DNA of 64,000 nucleotides, from assembly GCA_026214975.1 (NCBI GenBank), contig CM047808.1:53050321-53114320 (forward strand), read 5' to 3'. This stretch comes from Gentiana macrophylla. Lineage: Eukaryota > Streptophyta > Magnoliopsida > Gentianales > Gentianaceae. The notes under the pieces are model-generated. The model did not search any database. It was not told where the DNA came from and worked only from the letters and a program-made list of their open reading frames with translations. Positions 11,867 through 21,902 of this stretch are shown here, in pieces; the stretch's first letter is position 1, and the number at the start of each line of letters is the position of its first letter. The position numbers were made by a program, and so were the translations under genes.

Positions 11867-12132
11867 CCGCCACTGGCCCTAATCATCTTGAAACGATTCG
11901 GCTCCCCCCAAAAAAAGAAACCTTCGGCCTTATTCTAAATAAAAGGAAAACCCTAGCATTCTTGTATTGGTTCTTTGGTCTTGATCGCTTCAGTTTGTTC
12001 GTATTTTGATTTCATTACGTTTTCAACTTTACACGAGGGGAAAGAAAACACAAGTGAGTGTGAGGATCTATGTATTGTTGGTGAATTGAATCATGCCAAA
12101 TTAATGAGCACGCCGAGGGAGAAGAGAATTCA

Positions 12133-12929
12133 GTGGAAGGCCGTTCGGAGTTGTTAGCGGAGGCACACGTGGGTGTGCTAGATAGAAAATTGGAGGAATT
12201 GAGTCGATGTCATCCCGATAGGATGAATATAAAATTTGAACAAATGAAGGCTAAGAATCAAATCATGTTAAGGGGAAGCAATGTTCAGCCAACACGTGGT
12301 GGTACATGTAACGACTTATTTTACACATCATGCTTTACTGGAGACTATGAATATGAGATTTATATTGATCACAATGAAGAGGAAATTTTAATTAGTAAAC
12401 ATGTTGTTAAGGAGTTAAACTTGCAGACGGAAATAAATCCTCATCCTTACTACATTGTTGAGGGAAGTCATCAGGATAAAGTTACACGTCATGCATGGAT
12501 TCCAATATCCATTGGAAGTTATAAAGTTGTTGTATCATGTGATGTGGTGCCACTGAGTGATGTCCATTTGATATTAGAGAAATCATGGCTATCTTTGCAT
12601 AATGTATGTCATAATTCGTCCCGACTCGCTTGTCTTTTTCTTTTTGTGGCAAGAAGCATGTTTTTAAATCCATACCCTCTATGCAACAAAGTGATATTCA
12701 AATTGAGGAGTATCAGGAACCGGAAAATGTAGACGAGATTGTAGTGGGAGACAAATTGGAGGAGGTTGTTGGAGCAAAACTCGTGGAGATAAATGTTGTC
12801 AAAGAGTGTGATGTTGAGAAGAAGCATGAGAACATCGCATTAGTTGTGGATCAAATCGAGGCACATGAGGATGTTGGTCCTACTTCACCGACCACTTGGT
12901 TCTTATTTGTTTTATTTGCAGACACCTGA
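12133..12929 (+). pseudogene. Degenerate gag-pol protease-like domain of Ty3-type element
   Basis: The frame at 12133-12732 resembles the plant Ty3 protease region: FYTSCFTGDYEYEIYID, then HVVKELNLQTEINPHPYYI, IPISIGSYKVVVSCDVVPLSDVHLILEKSWL. The layout matches the usual ...DSGSS.N.VS......L.L....HP.PY...W........V...V.F.IG.Y.D.V.CDVV.MD..HLLLGRPW. The catalytic DSGS is replaced by DHNEE, so it cannot be an active aspartic protease. A frameshift near 12620-12640 moves the continuation (FSFCGKKHVFKSIPSMQQSD, then an acidic Glu/Val-rich tail) into another frame. The first codon shown is GTG, so the real start is unknown. It sits between the MITE and the 3' LTR of the decayed element. Confidence 0.7.
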
Positions 12930-13082
12930 CGAGCATTCACTTGAAGATGGCTCGAGTTTACTTGATGTACCCCATTTAGCCCTTATATTTCCTATAGTTG
13001 TTCTTGATCATGTTTGCAGTCGTGGAAAGTCAGAGCATAATGTCATTAATCCATTTCTGAGTATGTTGTTGCATGTCCGGCT

Positions 13083-13316
13083 GTGAATTATTCTCCTTAT
13101 ATTGCTAGTTTGCCAGAGTTTCTCCAAGTTTTTACCACGTCAGAAGACTTCTTTGATGTTGCATTTATAACACTTGGTTCAACATCAAACTGTGCCATTG
13201 ATTTGAATTGGAATGTCCGCCTTATAATTGATCTGTGCATATCATTGGTGTTTGTTGTTGGTACGGTCTGTTTTGTCCTTGTTGCTGCTTTTTACAACAT
13301 CCTTTTGATTCGATGA
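13083..13316 (+). pseudogene. Small ORF with C-terminal membrane segment before the polypurine tract
   Basis: A 77-codon frame at the 3' end of the element, ending only 11 bases before the purine tract. Its last third is strongly hydrophobic (about residues 46-74, including CISLVFVVGTVCFVLVAAF), consistent with one transmembrane helix and a short basic tail. Upstream, an out-of-frame piece at 12844-13085 may belong to the same ancestral gene. The position just inside the 3' LTR is where env-like genes sit in some plant LTR elements, but no envelope motif was recognised. The call is descriptive only. Confidence 0.4.
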
Positions 13317-13327
13317 CGAATCTTTTC

Positions 13328-13342
13328 AAAGCGGGGAGGGAA
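13328..13342 (+). other. Polypurine tract
   Basis: AAAGCGGGGAGGGAA lies directly before the 3' LTR, the expected primer for plus-strand DNA synthesis. Confidence 0.85.
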
Positions 13343-13832
13343 TGATGTGATTCTCATTGAAGAAAAAACTTATTAATTTTTTTTTGGTTATGTATTTATT
13401 TAATGAATAATTGCTATTCGTGCCTAAGTGTTTGAAGAAAGCCCATTAAACTATTTTTAGTTAGTATAATAATGTGAGGGAATGTATCCCACATTGCTTA
13501 GTTTGTTAATTTACTTGACGTTTTTAGCCCCTATAAAAGCATTTAGAGTCATTGTAATCATGAGACATTATTGAGTGAAATTTATAGTAAGCTTTTAAGC
13601 TTTTGTGAGTGTTATTATGTAGAATATTCGAAACATGAACTTATTAATGTTTTGAGCATACCTTGTGGCGTTCATATACCAATGTTCTTAGGTATAAGTT
13701 ATCTAAGGGTTAAGGTCACACTAAGGTTCTTAGTTATAGGTTAACTAAGGGTCATGGTGCTCGTTCTTTTATTGATACTTTTAATCGGTCCTTGAGCAAG
13801 TTTCGGATCTGATTCGTTTACGGATCACATCA
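13343..13832 (+). repeat. 3' LTR (490 bp)
   Basis: It starts TGATGTGAT and ends ATCACATCA, so its ends form a 9-bp inverted repeat. It follows a polypurine tract. CTATAAAAG near 13533 could be its TATA box. The end matches the 5' LTR remnant ending at 7332. Confidence 0.8.
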
Positions 13833-14910
13833 TTTCTTAATCCAAAAAAATATAAAAATAAATAAATCATTCTTTGGCTTAGGGCCGTGATCGAGTCGGT
13901 TTGAAACATAAAAGGTAAGTTTATGTTCGACTCGTTTAATATTCGATATAACCCAACTCGCTTGTAAAATAATGCAAGATCAAAATCCATACATTTATTA
14001 TTTGACTCGACTAATAATTAAGGATTTAGTAATAGTAATATGATTCAGAAATATAATTAATTTATGACAACCCGATTGACACACGAGATATTCGATTACT
14101 ATATTATGAAGCTCGAGATCGGTCAATTAATTATTTCCATACCTCAACTCGAGCTCCAACTCGAAACAACTCAATTGAGTCAATTTTTTTACGAATCATG
14201 ATGGACTTATAATCCATACTTTTGCTGCAACTTGATGGTGTACACTAGTAACTAAGGAGTCACCTGATGGGCTTATAGTCCATACTTTGGCTGAATGTTG
14301 CGGCTTGTTTTATTGTGGGTCAAAGGTTTATTAGGTGGCACTTGTATGGGGTACTCTTTTCCGGTAATGATCCAGCGGTTATGGCGGTGCAGGTCGGAAC
14401 TTAGCGGTTGTCTCCCTTGCATGTCGCTAGAAGAACGCTCTATGTGTTTTTAATTTCTAATCGATGTTTGTTCCAAGTCATTTTTCTCTGTTTGTGGTGG
14501 TTAGGGGTCGGCCTCCATTGTGTCGGCTGGTGGGGTATGGAGGCGGTTGCTGTCGAAGGTTCTTTAGTGAGAGATGTCCTGCTATTTGCCTGTTCGAGAG
14601 AAATTGTCATCTTTTACGGGCTCTTTTGTACCATTAGGTGGTGGTGGGTGGTGGAGCTAAGGACAAAGGTGATGCCATTTTTGGATTAAATATTTTGTTT
14701 TCAGTCTCCGGATGGATTCAGTGTTGGTCGGTTACTATGGTATCTACTAGCCGGTTGTGTGTGGCTTTCTTTCGAGTTATGGAGGTCTACTTAAAGACGT
14801 ATTTCCATTTGGCTTTCTTAACCAATTCAAGTTCTCCACAACATGACATTATTTGGTGTTTGGGGTTCAATGAGAAATCAGAGGAAATTCATTTGATGAG
14901 TTACCATATA
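13833..14910. other. Unassigned repetitive intergenic DNA
   Basis: No gene is supported. About 13900-14200 has repeated GACTCG / CTCGAGCT phrases typical of unclassified plant intergenic repeats. The phrase GGCTTATAGTCCATACTTTGGCTG (about 14269-14292) is a near-copy of one at about 14205-14229. Two short frames (14408-14931) carry no recognisable domain. Confidence 0.4.
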
Positions 14911-15344
14911 CAGGGTCGGCCCACCCATTAGGCGGCCCAGACAACCGCTGAAGGCCACAAATAGGCCGGGTCCCTCAAAGACATGTTTTAATTAAAAAAA
15001 TCGTGTAGACCAAATTTCAATCACTCAGCCCAATATAATATGTTTACAAAAAGAAATATCAAAACAGAGATCAGATGGTGATACTTGAAGAAAAAAATCA
15101 AAGGCCCAATGGCCCAAAAAGCTAGCTCAGCTATAATATCATGTGTATTGGTATGAATTTGGATTTTGATTCTAAATTTGCTAAAAAATATATATTGAGT
15201 TACTACTTTGTATGTATGTTTTGTGGTTATTAATGAATTTGAATTTTCTAATTATGTTATCGAAAGACCTTTATCAGAATTTGAACTAAAAAGACCTATT
15301 TAACAAAGTCGTCGAAGGTCCCGAAAATTTTAGGGTCAGCCCTG
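14911..15344. mobile_element. hAT-type MITE (434 bp)
   Basis: The left end CAGGGTCGGCCC and the right end (reverse complement CAGGGCTGACCC) are 12-bp terminal inverted repeats with two mismatches, of the hAT CAGGG type. The flanking 8-mers ACCATATA and GACATATT share five positions, a decayed target duplication. The element also contains AGGCGGCCCAGACAACCGC and GGTCCCGAAAATTTTAGGG, characteristic of a widespread plant hAT MITE group. It has no transposase. Confidence 0.8.
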
Positions 15345-16379
15345 GACATATTTGGCTTAATCTGAACATCAAACAATTGAAGATAATGCACAATAATCAC
15401 CCGGAAAAAACCGGCACCACCATATAAAACCATCAGCTGCTGCAATTTTGGCGGAAAATTTCTTGATAACCTTAGATTACTAGTTTTGTGAGAACCACTT
15501 GGTAATGAAATCAGTGAATCCAATCATGGATAATAGTGTTTCAAGTTGACTTTTGGAGTTTATAGCATTGACAAATGTCAATTTTTTTTTTTTTTTGAGA
15601 TGTAAATACTTGGTTTATTTATTATAATAAAATTGAGGGGGAAATAAGAAAAAAAATAATAAATATTGTATTGGTATTGTATAATGACAGATAAACAAAA
15701 ACAAACCAAATTCTGAAAAGTGGCTGTTAGAAAAACGGAGTGAGTATAAAACAATTCATAGTTGATTTCTCACATATATTTCTCTTTATTTTTTCAGCCC
15801 ACCCCTGCAACACTATGAAATCAAAACACAGACATGCAACACACAACACGGACACGGATAATATAAAAAAATTAAAACACGGTAACGACACATATCATAA
15901 AGAAATTATAGAAATTTGATTGTCTTCAAAATATTGCAATTTATAAAAGATTATTTTTTTCTCACAGTTAATCAAATAATCTAAATAAGAACATAGTTAG
16001 CTAAATTATAATATTATTTTTCAAATCATTTCTAACATATCTTACATTTAATCCTTTAGCGGATTGAATGACCTCCTTTAACGCCTCGACCATAAAAACG
16101 TATTTTTTTTTTGTCAATGCAAGATATGAAGCGGCAATCTCGATTTGAGAACATGACTTCAAATCGCTCTTGTTCTTAATATTCCGCTATTTTTTGATTA
16201 TGTTATTCATCTATATGAAAATGATTTTGAACTCATTATTGCTGATAATTTAACTTTGAATTGGTTCAGTCGGTAATTGATTTAAGTAAAATCCTTTTTG
16301 TATCAGTCTGATTGTGTATTTATTGAGCATCATTGATTGCTATCCATTGAGTTTTGAATTTGCTGCATGGACTATTAGA
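15345..16379. other. Unassigned intergenic stretch
   Basis: A minus-strand frame at 15345-15523 (with NFPPKLQQLMVLYGG and FFRVIIVHYLQLFDVQIKP) could be a gene fragment but was not recognised. The rest is AT-rich with T homopolymers near 15580 and 16105 and shows no gene. Confidence 0.3.
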
Positions 16380-16680
16380 GTGTATATATTTTTAGCATAT
16401 AAAACAGTGTATCTACGATAGTGTATTCTTTATTGTACTGTATTTACATTAATATAGGTAGGCTCGACTCGATTCATTGTACTCACAGTATATATACTGT
16501 CAAACTCAATTGTGAATAATACACACATAATCACTGTTATGGTATCGGAGCTTTCTTTAAAGTAAGAAATAGTCTATCATTAGTCTTTGACATCACTTTG
16601 TTTACAGAGAAATAGCCAAATGGTTCATGCTGGTACTGAATATTCTACCCTAACCAGGCTTGCTTCCCTCCGCTTGCTCG
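16380..16680 (+). mobile_element. Possible copia 5' end fragment (LTR end plus primer site)
   Basis: TGGTATCGGAGC at about 16541 matches the tRNA-Met primer-binding core of copia elements. The upstream bases (from about 16390, ending ATAATCACTGTTA) would be the end of an LTR, and a short ATG-led frame follows. No second LTR or pol was found in the window, so it is probably a truncated copy. Confidence 0.45.
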
Positions 16681-16713
16681 AATACGAAGACAATGGCAGC
16701 TGCTCAACCCAGG

Positions 16714-16810
16714 GAGATAGCGGTGCGGTGTGTTTTACCTTAATTATGATAATTATGATTGTCTAATCAATTTACTTCTCATTGGCGATAGCGGTGCGTT
16801 TTACCTTAAT
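16714..16810 (+). repeat. Local duplication GCGATAGCGGTGCGTTTTACC
   Basis: A phrase like GATAGCGGTGCG...TTTTACCTTAA occurs at 16716-16743 and again at 16787-16810, separated by about 40 bp. Confidence 0.7.
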
Positions 16811-16920
16811 TTGTTATCATTTTTATGCACTTTCTACCATTTTCTTTTCTTATACTTTTGCATTTGTTTTTGTTCTTAGCGGTTCTCATTTTTATTTTCT
16901 TTTGAGTTGTAATGATTGAT

Positions 16921-16990
16921 TACTCCATCTGTCCCAATTTGTTTGAGACTTATTCCTTTTTTGGTTGTCCCAAAATAAGTCTCACAACTC
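16921..16990 (+). mobile_element. Stowaway-like MITE fragment
   Basis: TACTCCATCTGTCCCAATTT matches the Stowaway/Tc1-mariner end (CTCCCTCCGTCCC type) with some changes, followed by the usual GAGACTTATTCC...AAGTCTCAC stretch. No matching right end was found. Confidence 0.55.
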
Positions 16991-17089
16991 TAAATAGACT
17001 AAAAACTTTTTGCTTTAACTCATTAATTGATGTCTACTTAAATATTGTGAAAATATACATACCAATAGGAGACGGTGATGTGATTTGAG

Positions 17090-17267
17090 GGACCCCGATC
17101 CCCGCCGCTGGACATTCTTGGCTCGCTTCGTTTACAGATCAAAACGACACCGCATCGACCTGAAACGACGCCGTTTGGTTCCGACTTAAAAAAAAAAAAA
17201 AACATAATCAAAACGGTGTCGTTTCGGGTGTACAGCTGGGGAGCTGTACCGTCGGGGATCTTTTTCC
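17090..17267. mobile_element. Mutator-like MITE (178 bp) with 10-bp target duplication
   Basis: The perfect 10-bp direct repeat GTGATTTGAG flanks the element at 17080-17089 and 17268-17277. The ends are GGACCCCGATCCCCG and, read from the other strand, GGAAAAAGATCCCCG, sharing 11 of 15 positions. A 9-11 bp duplication with terminal inverted repeats points to the Mutator group. Inside are inverted copies of AAACGACGCCGTTT and an A15 run near 17190. Confidence 0.7.
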
Positions 17268-17277
17268 GTGATTTGAG

Positions 17278-17834
17278 TTAGGTTCTGCATATATTGACTG
17301 TACTGACTTCACATATGGTGATGTGATTTATGGATTATTTGGAATGTTATTGTTTGTTTCATTGGACGAAAAACGAGAAATTGTTTTTTGGTTTCTGTTT
17401 CTCTGATCTTATTCATCTTTCTTACTGTGTGCAACTCTCTTTTTCTTTTCCCTTTTGTCCCTTGTTCGTACTTCTTTGGGTTTTTTTTGTGTTATTAACG
17501 TTCATAAACTGATTCGTAATTTACGTTTTTCCTTGTAGTTTTAGTCTCTGTTATCTCTCTACGGAAGAATAAAATCATGAGATGCAATGTGACTGCACAA
17601 ATTAGGAATAAGTTTGGTTTCTAGGTTGAAGCATCTTTCGTGATACTGACTTCGCTCCAGTTGCACTTGCTGTTCTATTGTACATGTGCCGTACTGCCGT
17701 TGCAAGTATTTTTACCGTGACCACACCGGAAACAATCGACTTTTCAAAGTCGATTCAGGGGCTGAAAATAAACTTTCACCCTATTGATTTTGACGATTCA
17801 CGGGCTGAAAAAGATTATATACAAATGCCAAGTG
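17278..17834. other. Unassigned intergenic stretch
   Basis: T-rich sequence with no recognisable domain; the 60-codon frame at 17330-17512 is low-complexity and hydrophobic. Confidence 0.3.
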
Positions 17835-18496
17835 TTTGCATTCTTAAGGGATAAGATACGTAAAAAGGTGGCTGGCTAGAAGGATAAACTGCCACTACAA
17901 CAAATTTGCCAATTTACGGCGTGCAAGGCACGCCATAGATGGTAAATTACGGCGCACAAATGCAAGCCATTGATGGACACGCCGTAAATCTATTTTGAAA
18001 ATTACAACACGTTTTTGTAAGCCATAGATGATCCAAAATGCACGCCGTAAATGTAGTTCGAGCCCAATAGAAAAAATTGTTCGAGGCATGCAAGAGCACG
18101 CCGTTAACTCAAACCAGAGCACGCCATAAATGACCTATCTACGTCAAATTACAACGTACAAAGAATGCCGTAAAATCACTAAAATCATCTACCACGGCAT
18201 GCACATGCATGCTGTAATGACCAATTGGATGCCAACCATAAATTAACAATAATGCAGGCCATAATTGCTTCATACATACACATAAACTATGAAAATGAAC
18301 ATTGTACTTTGTACACTATATAACTTCTTCCTTTTAAACAAAACATATTTTATTACAATTCACCATGTTCCGATACAAATACATATACATAACACAATAG
18401 CAAAAAAGAATGTCAGCCCACCAAGTAATCTATAATCTAGAAGCACCGATTGATGATGAAAACAACAATAATAAAAGACAGCGAACCAAAACATAC

Positions 18497-18575
18497 GGCA
18501 TCAAGGGTCATCCTCAACCTCCGCCGCTCATCCAATTGATTATTGGGACGATGAAACAACCTGTACAAGCTCCCT
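18497..18575 (-). pseudogene. Captured RAF-like MAPKKK exon 2 ([15 protein letters not shown])
   Basis: On the minus strand, after a splice acceptor (CTTTTGTAG), the sequence codes [19 protein letters not shown] followed by LRMTLDA, then meets a canonical donor GTATGT (18491-18496). This is kinase subdomain V-VI of plant RAF-type MAPKKKs (EDR1/CTR1 and relatives), just before the catalytic loop. It is the next exon after the one at 18833-18921 and the split codon phase fits (AA + A = Lys). The 257-bp intron between them is kept, so the fragment came from genomic DNA. Later kinase exons with HRD and DFG are not seen. It lies inside the CACTA and is not a working gene. Confidence 0.85.
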
Positions 18576-18832
18576 CTACAAAAGTAAATTTATGCTTCAG
18601 ATGCTAAACATAAAAACCTAGCAAGGATAACCTTTATTACCTTTAACTAACTCTTAAGCTTTCAAGGAACACACAACACTTGAAGGCCAGTATGCAGACA
18701 AACACCTTTCCATTACATTGGTAGAAGTACAATACTGTAATACGATGATAATTACCCTGAACCTAAAGCTAATAAAGCTAAGAAGTGGGTATTCCAATAC
18801 ATTAAATACATGATGAAAGAGCTTTGCCATAC

Positions 18833-18921
18833 TTAGGAAGAAATTCTATCACAATCGAAAGATTTGGTGGACGAGCAACAGCTCCCATAAAAAGGACAAT
18901 ACATGGATGCTTGAGCTTTTT
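18833..18921 (-). pseudogene. Captured RAF-like MAPKKK exon 1 ([12 protein letters not shown])
   Basis: On the minus strand this codes [19 protein letters not shown] followed by [11 protein letters not shown]. It corresponds to subdomains IV-V of plant RAF-like MAPKKKs (usual form [26 protein letters not shown]). The coding match stops at a donor-like GTATGG (complement of 18827-18832), exactly where the family keeps an intron before GSLYRLL. The upstream boundary is not clear. Other minus-strand frames in the CACTA (19688-19800 and 20793-21011, the latter acidic with LLEVNQSLDSTEE) may be further exons of the same gene, but I did not recognise them. Confidence 0.85.
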
Positions 18922-20792
18922 CCTAATCCAAACCTTGAACATCAAACAAACACAATACTTTGTCTGATCTATTAGATATTTTAACACAAGAAAAACAGGG
19001 CTCTAGAATGCAAAAAGAAACTAAAAGAAAGACACAGAGCAATACTTCGGAGAAAGTAGATTACTAAAGAAGCTCTCAAACAGTAGCAGGGACCATCTTC
19101 TAAACAGATTACCGATTAGCTAACCTCGCCGTTAATCTAAAATGCTGTCAAAACAGGAAGAATATACATGTTGTATGGGTCGTTAAATCGGTAAATCATA
19201 ATGCACTTCCATCAATGAAAGACGGAACCTTATCCACCATTCTCGATATTTGAATAATGGTGAATTAGAAGTAGTGTAACAGTAACACAAAAAAAAGGGA
19301 AAGAGAAAAGACCAAAAACCCTTTTCTTGCATGAGACGTAGATGAGAGCTTAAACGAACAGTCCCTCAACGGTGTGAGTGGTGAAACACCTTACCTGAAA
19401 CAGTAAGAAAGCTTTTACTGTTGCAGTAAAAGAATGTGCTCTTCTACTTTTTGTACAACAAATTATATGGGAGCAGGACTATCATACTATTATATAACAG
19501 AAATCGATTTAAAAGGTACATCCTGCTGCTGCAAATTGACAAAAAAAAAGTGTTAAATCGGGCAGGGCTATCATACTATTATATAATATGTGTTGTTACT
19601 AATACAATATCAACTTATCTCCTTTAGTTTACTTACAGCCTAGGGTAGTTACATCCTTGATCTAATTTGTTCGACTTTTAAAGTGTTTCAAGACCAAGAC
19701 ACTGGAGTTCCATTTTGCATATCCGTGTTTCCTGCTGCATCTGCAATGGCCCAAATTTGAGTGATTGAATCTGCATAATGGACAATAAAAACATACTTCT
19801 TTTTGAAAAAAGAAATAAACACCACCAAAATAGCTAGCACCGAAAATTGAAATGGAGCACAAAATGGAGCACAACCCATCTTCATTCCAGAATCAGCAAT
19901 GGGCAAAAAACCAAACCACAACCAGCAAAAGCATAGGAGAAGTCTGCCAGTACAACCACCAATGCTGCTGCATCCTGCATCCGAGTTTTTTTTAGACCAA
20001 AAAGGAAGCTACAGTTGCTTAAGCTTCCCATCAAATACAAAATAAAAACATACATTAACATAATCAAGAACCACACGCATTGTCATGGAAAGGAACAACA
20101 TTTTCTCAAACAATCTTACATACCGGCCTAAGCAGAAATTTAGTGCAAGTTTAATACATCCTTTTGAAAGTACGCGAGAGATGGGTTAGAAAGCAACTTT
20201 TTGAAGGCGAACAAGCAGAAATGCATTCCTTCTTGAACTTAATCTACTCCATTCACTAATTCAACAAGACAATTTAGAAACCCTATCGTGAATGAACAAC
20301 GTCTTCATAGATCTCATAGAAGCTTCACACAATATCACAAAATTAAAGGATTTCAAGAATACTTTCTACAAATAGAGCAAATGTGCTTAGGAAAAAAAGA
20401 AGGAAACATGTTATGTTGCCTAGAAAATCTAAAAGCTGCAACCAAGGGTAATTCTGTGGTTCCTAAAAAGAACAGCGAGATTTAAAATAATGGATTGATG
20501 TATTATAACGTGAAATTAAATGAAACAGCCTTGGTAGCAAACGCAGAGTATGATGCAAAATAGTTCATTCGAAAATTTAAGGACATGCCAGGGAATCATA
20601 AATACATTTGCTTGGCAAGCAAAGAACATCAAATTTATTGATAAGGATAATAGATCTTAAAGAAAGCAAATACCAACACAGATAATGGGATGATAGTAAC
20701 GTACTGAACGCAAAAATGTTCAATTTACTTACTGCTGTCACAACGGAACTAGCTTGGTCATTTATCATTGTGAATTGTCCAAACTGGCTTGG

Positions 20793-21011
20793 TCATTTCG
20801 TCGAGCACCTTGCATGCTCATTATCCAGTACCTGTTGATCTGAAACAACTTGTTCAATCGTTGTTTCTTCTGTTGAATCTAGCGATTGATTCACCTCCAA
20901 CAACTCACCAATTGATTTTTCTGCTGCTGATTCTGATTTTGAATCCGCATCACCTGAAAATCGGAGTTGCTCCACGGACATGAAGGCCGGTATATCTGGA
21001 GTACGGATCAA
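20793..21011 (-). pseudogene. Possible further captured gene fragment in CACTA
   Basis: A 72-codon frame rich in Ser, Glu and Gln (for example KSESAAEKSIGELLEVNQSL). The composition is protein-like rather than repeat-like and it lies on the same strand as the captured kinase exons. The family was not recognised. It could be an N-terminal exon of the same kinase gene or chance. Confidence 0.35.
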
Positions 21012-21547
21012 ATGACCTAATACTTCCTTTTACATATATTCCTGCACAGAGCTTGAATCGCAGCTTGAAACGACTCCATTTTAGTGCTTACGGCATAAAT
21101 CTTTTGAGTGAAGCCATGAATGACTTCTCTCAGCTTTCATTTTATGCTTCTTAAGCTCCATTGATGCTTCCGCTAAAAAGAAAGCTTTCCTTTAAACCTA
21201 AAAAAATAGAACGCGAATAAATATGTTGGATTTATTTTAATTTTTGTAGCATTTATTTATTTACAGGATCTTTTGCTCGACTTTAAAAAACAAAAAAAGC
21301 CAGAAAACAGCTTTAAAATGTTTTTAATGCGCAGGGAAAAATATGACCTAATAACATTTTTTTAGTGTTCACATCGAACGTGTGAGTTCACAGAGAAATT
21401 AAAAATGGAAGCATTAAGTTAAGTGGACTTAATTCAACACAAATTTATGGCGTACATATTAATGCATGCCATAAAATGTTAATATTTATGGCGTTCTTAA
21501 AAGCACGCCGTAAATGCATGCCGTTAATGTACACTGTTCTTGTAGTG

Positions 21548-21902
21548 TGCTCTCGCCTGCTGGGAAGGAGGTGTTCATCAAGTCGGCACTGCAGGCTATC
21601 CCTACATTTATTATGCAGTGGTTTAAGATCCCCACTACTCTCATACGGGAACTGGAAAAAGTGATTAGAGGATTTTTTTGGGGGGATACTGACAACAAGC
21701 GCAAGGTACATTGGAAGAATTGGGAGGCCTGTTGCCTACCGAAGAACCTTGGGGGTTTGGGATTTCACGATTTGGAATGTTTCAATCTGGCCTTGTTGGC
21801 AAAGCAGTCTTGGTGGATTCTGACTAGTCTGGGCTCGTTGGCGGCTCAAGTTTTACATGCAAAGTATTTTGGGATGAAGATCTATCCAGGTGATTTGACC
21901 TA
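21548..21902 (+). pseudogene. LINE reverse transcriptase C-terminal region
   Basis: The frame reads LSPAGKEVFIKSALQAIPTF, then MQWFKIP...IRGFFWG and KRKVHWKNWEACCLPKNLGG followed by LGFHDLECFNLALLAKQSWW, ending at LHAKYFGMK. This is the conserved thumb-side end of plant L1 reverse transcriptases. It continues directly from the codons left of the CACTA. It is cut by a stop at the start of a small insertion at 21903. Confidence 0.92.

Larger units (their letters stand above)
7563..11875. mobile_element. hAT-type MITE split by copia insertion
   Basis: The left part is 7563-7780 and the last four bases are at 11872-11875. The left end TAGGGGCAGAT and the right end (reverse complement CAGTGGCGGAT) form imperfect terminal inverted repeats of the hAT CAGTGGCGGAT type. 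The flanks are an 8-bp target duplication with one mismatch, GCCCGAAT (7555-7562) and GCCCTAAT (11876-11883), seen only once the copia is removed. The interior repeats a GACCCCACTG phrase about three times and has no coding capacity. The uninterrupted element was about 220 bp. Confidence 0.8.
7222..13832 (+). mobile_element. Decayed, probably non-autonomous LTR element (plus strand)
   Basis: The element runs from the remnant of a 5' LTR (ending 7332) through a primer-binding site, a leader, a protease-like relic (12133-12900), a purine tract and a 3' LTR (13343-13832). The last 110 or so bases of the two LTRs match clearly (for example TAACTAAGGGTCATGGTGCTCG at the 3' end against TAGCTAAGGGTCGCGGTGCTCG at the 5' end, plus GATCACAT ends). 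The upstream part of the 5' LTR is not recognisable. No RT, RNase H or integrase of its own is seen; the pol genes at 7947-11000 belong to a nested copia. Removing the nested insertion leaves roughly 2.3 kb of internal sequence. Confidence 0.6.
17893..21547. mobile_element. CACTA (En/Spm-type) non-autonomous transposon, 3.66 kb
   Basis: The left end CACTACAACAAATTTGCC and the right end (other strand CACTACAAGAACAGTG) are CACTA termini. The flanks carry the 3-bp target duplication TGC (17890-17892 and 21548-21550), and removing the element restores the LINE reading frame. Subterminal repeats of the type TTACGGCGTGC / GCACGCC(A/G)TA crowd both ends (17917-18240 and 21448-21530), as expected for transposase-binding arrays. 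No TNPA/TNPD transposase was recognised. The interior carries captured host sequence, including RAF-type kinase exons. Confidence 0.93.

Noticed and set aside
14408..14931. Trp/Val-rich plus-strand frames as a possible membrane protein gene
   Set aside because: No conserved block or upstream signals are visible, the second frame runs into the hAT MITE, and the composition follows local GTGG-rich DNA.
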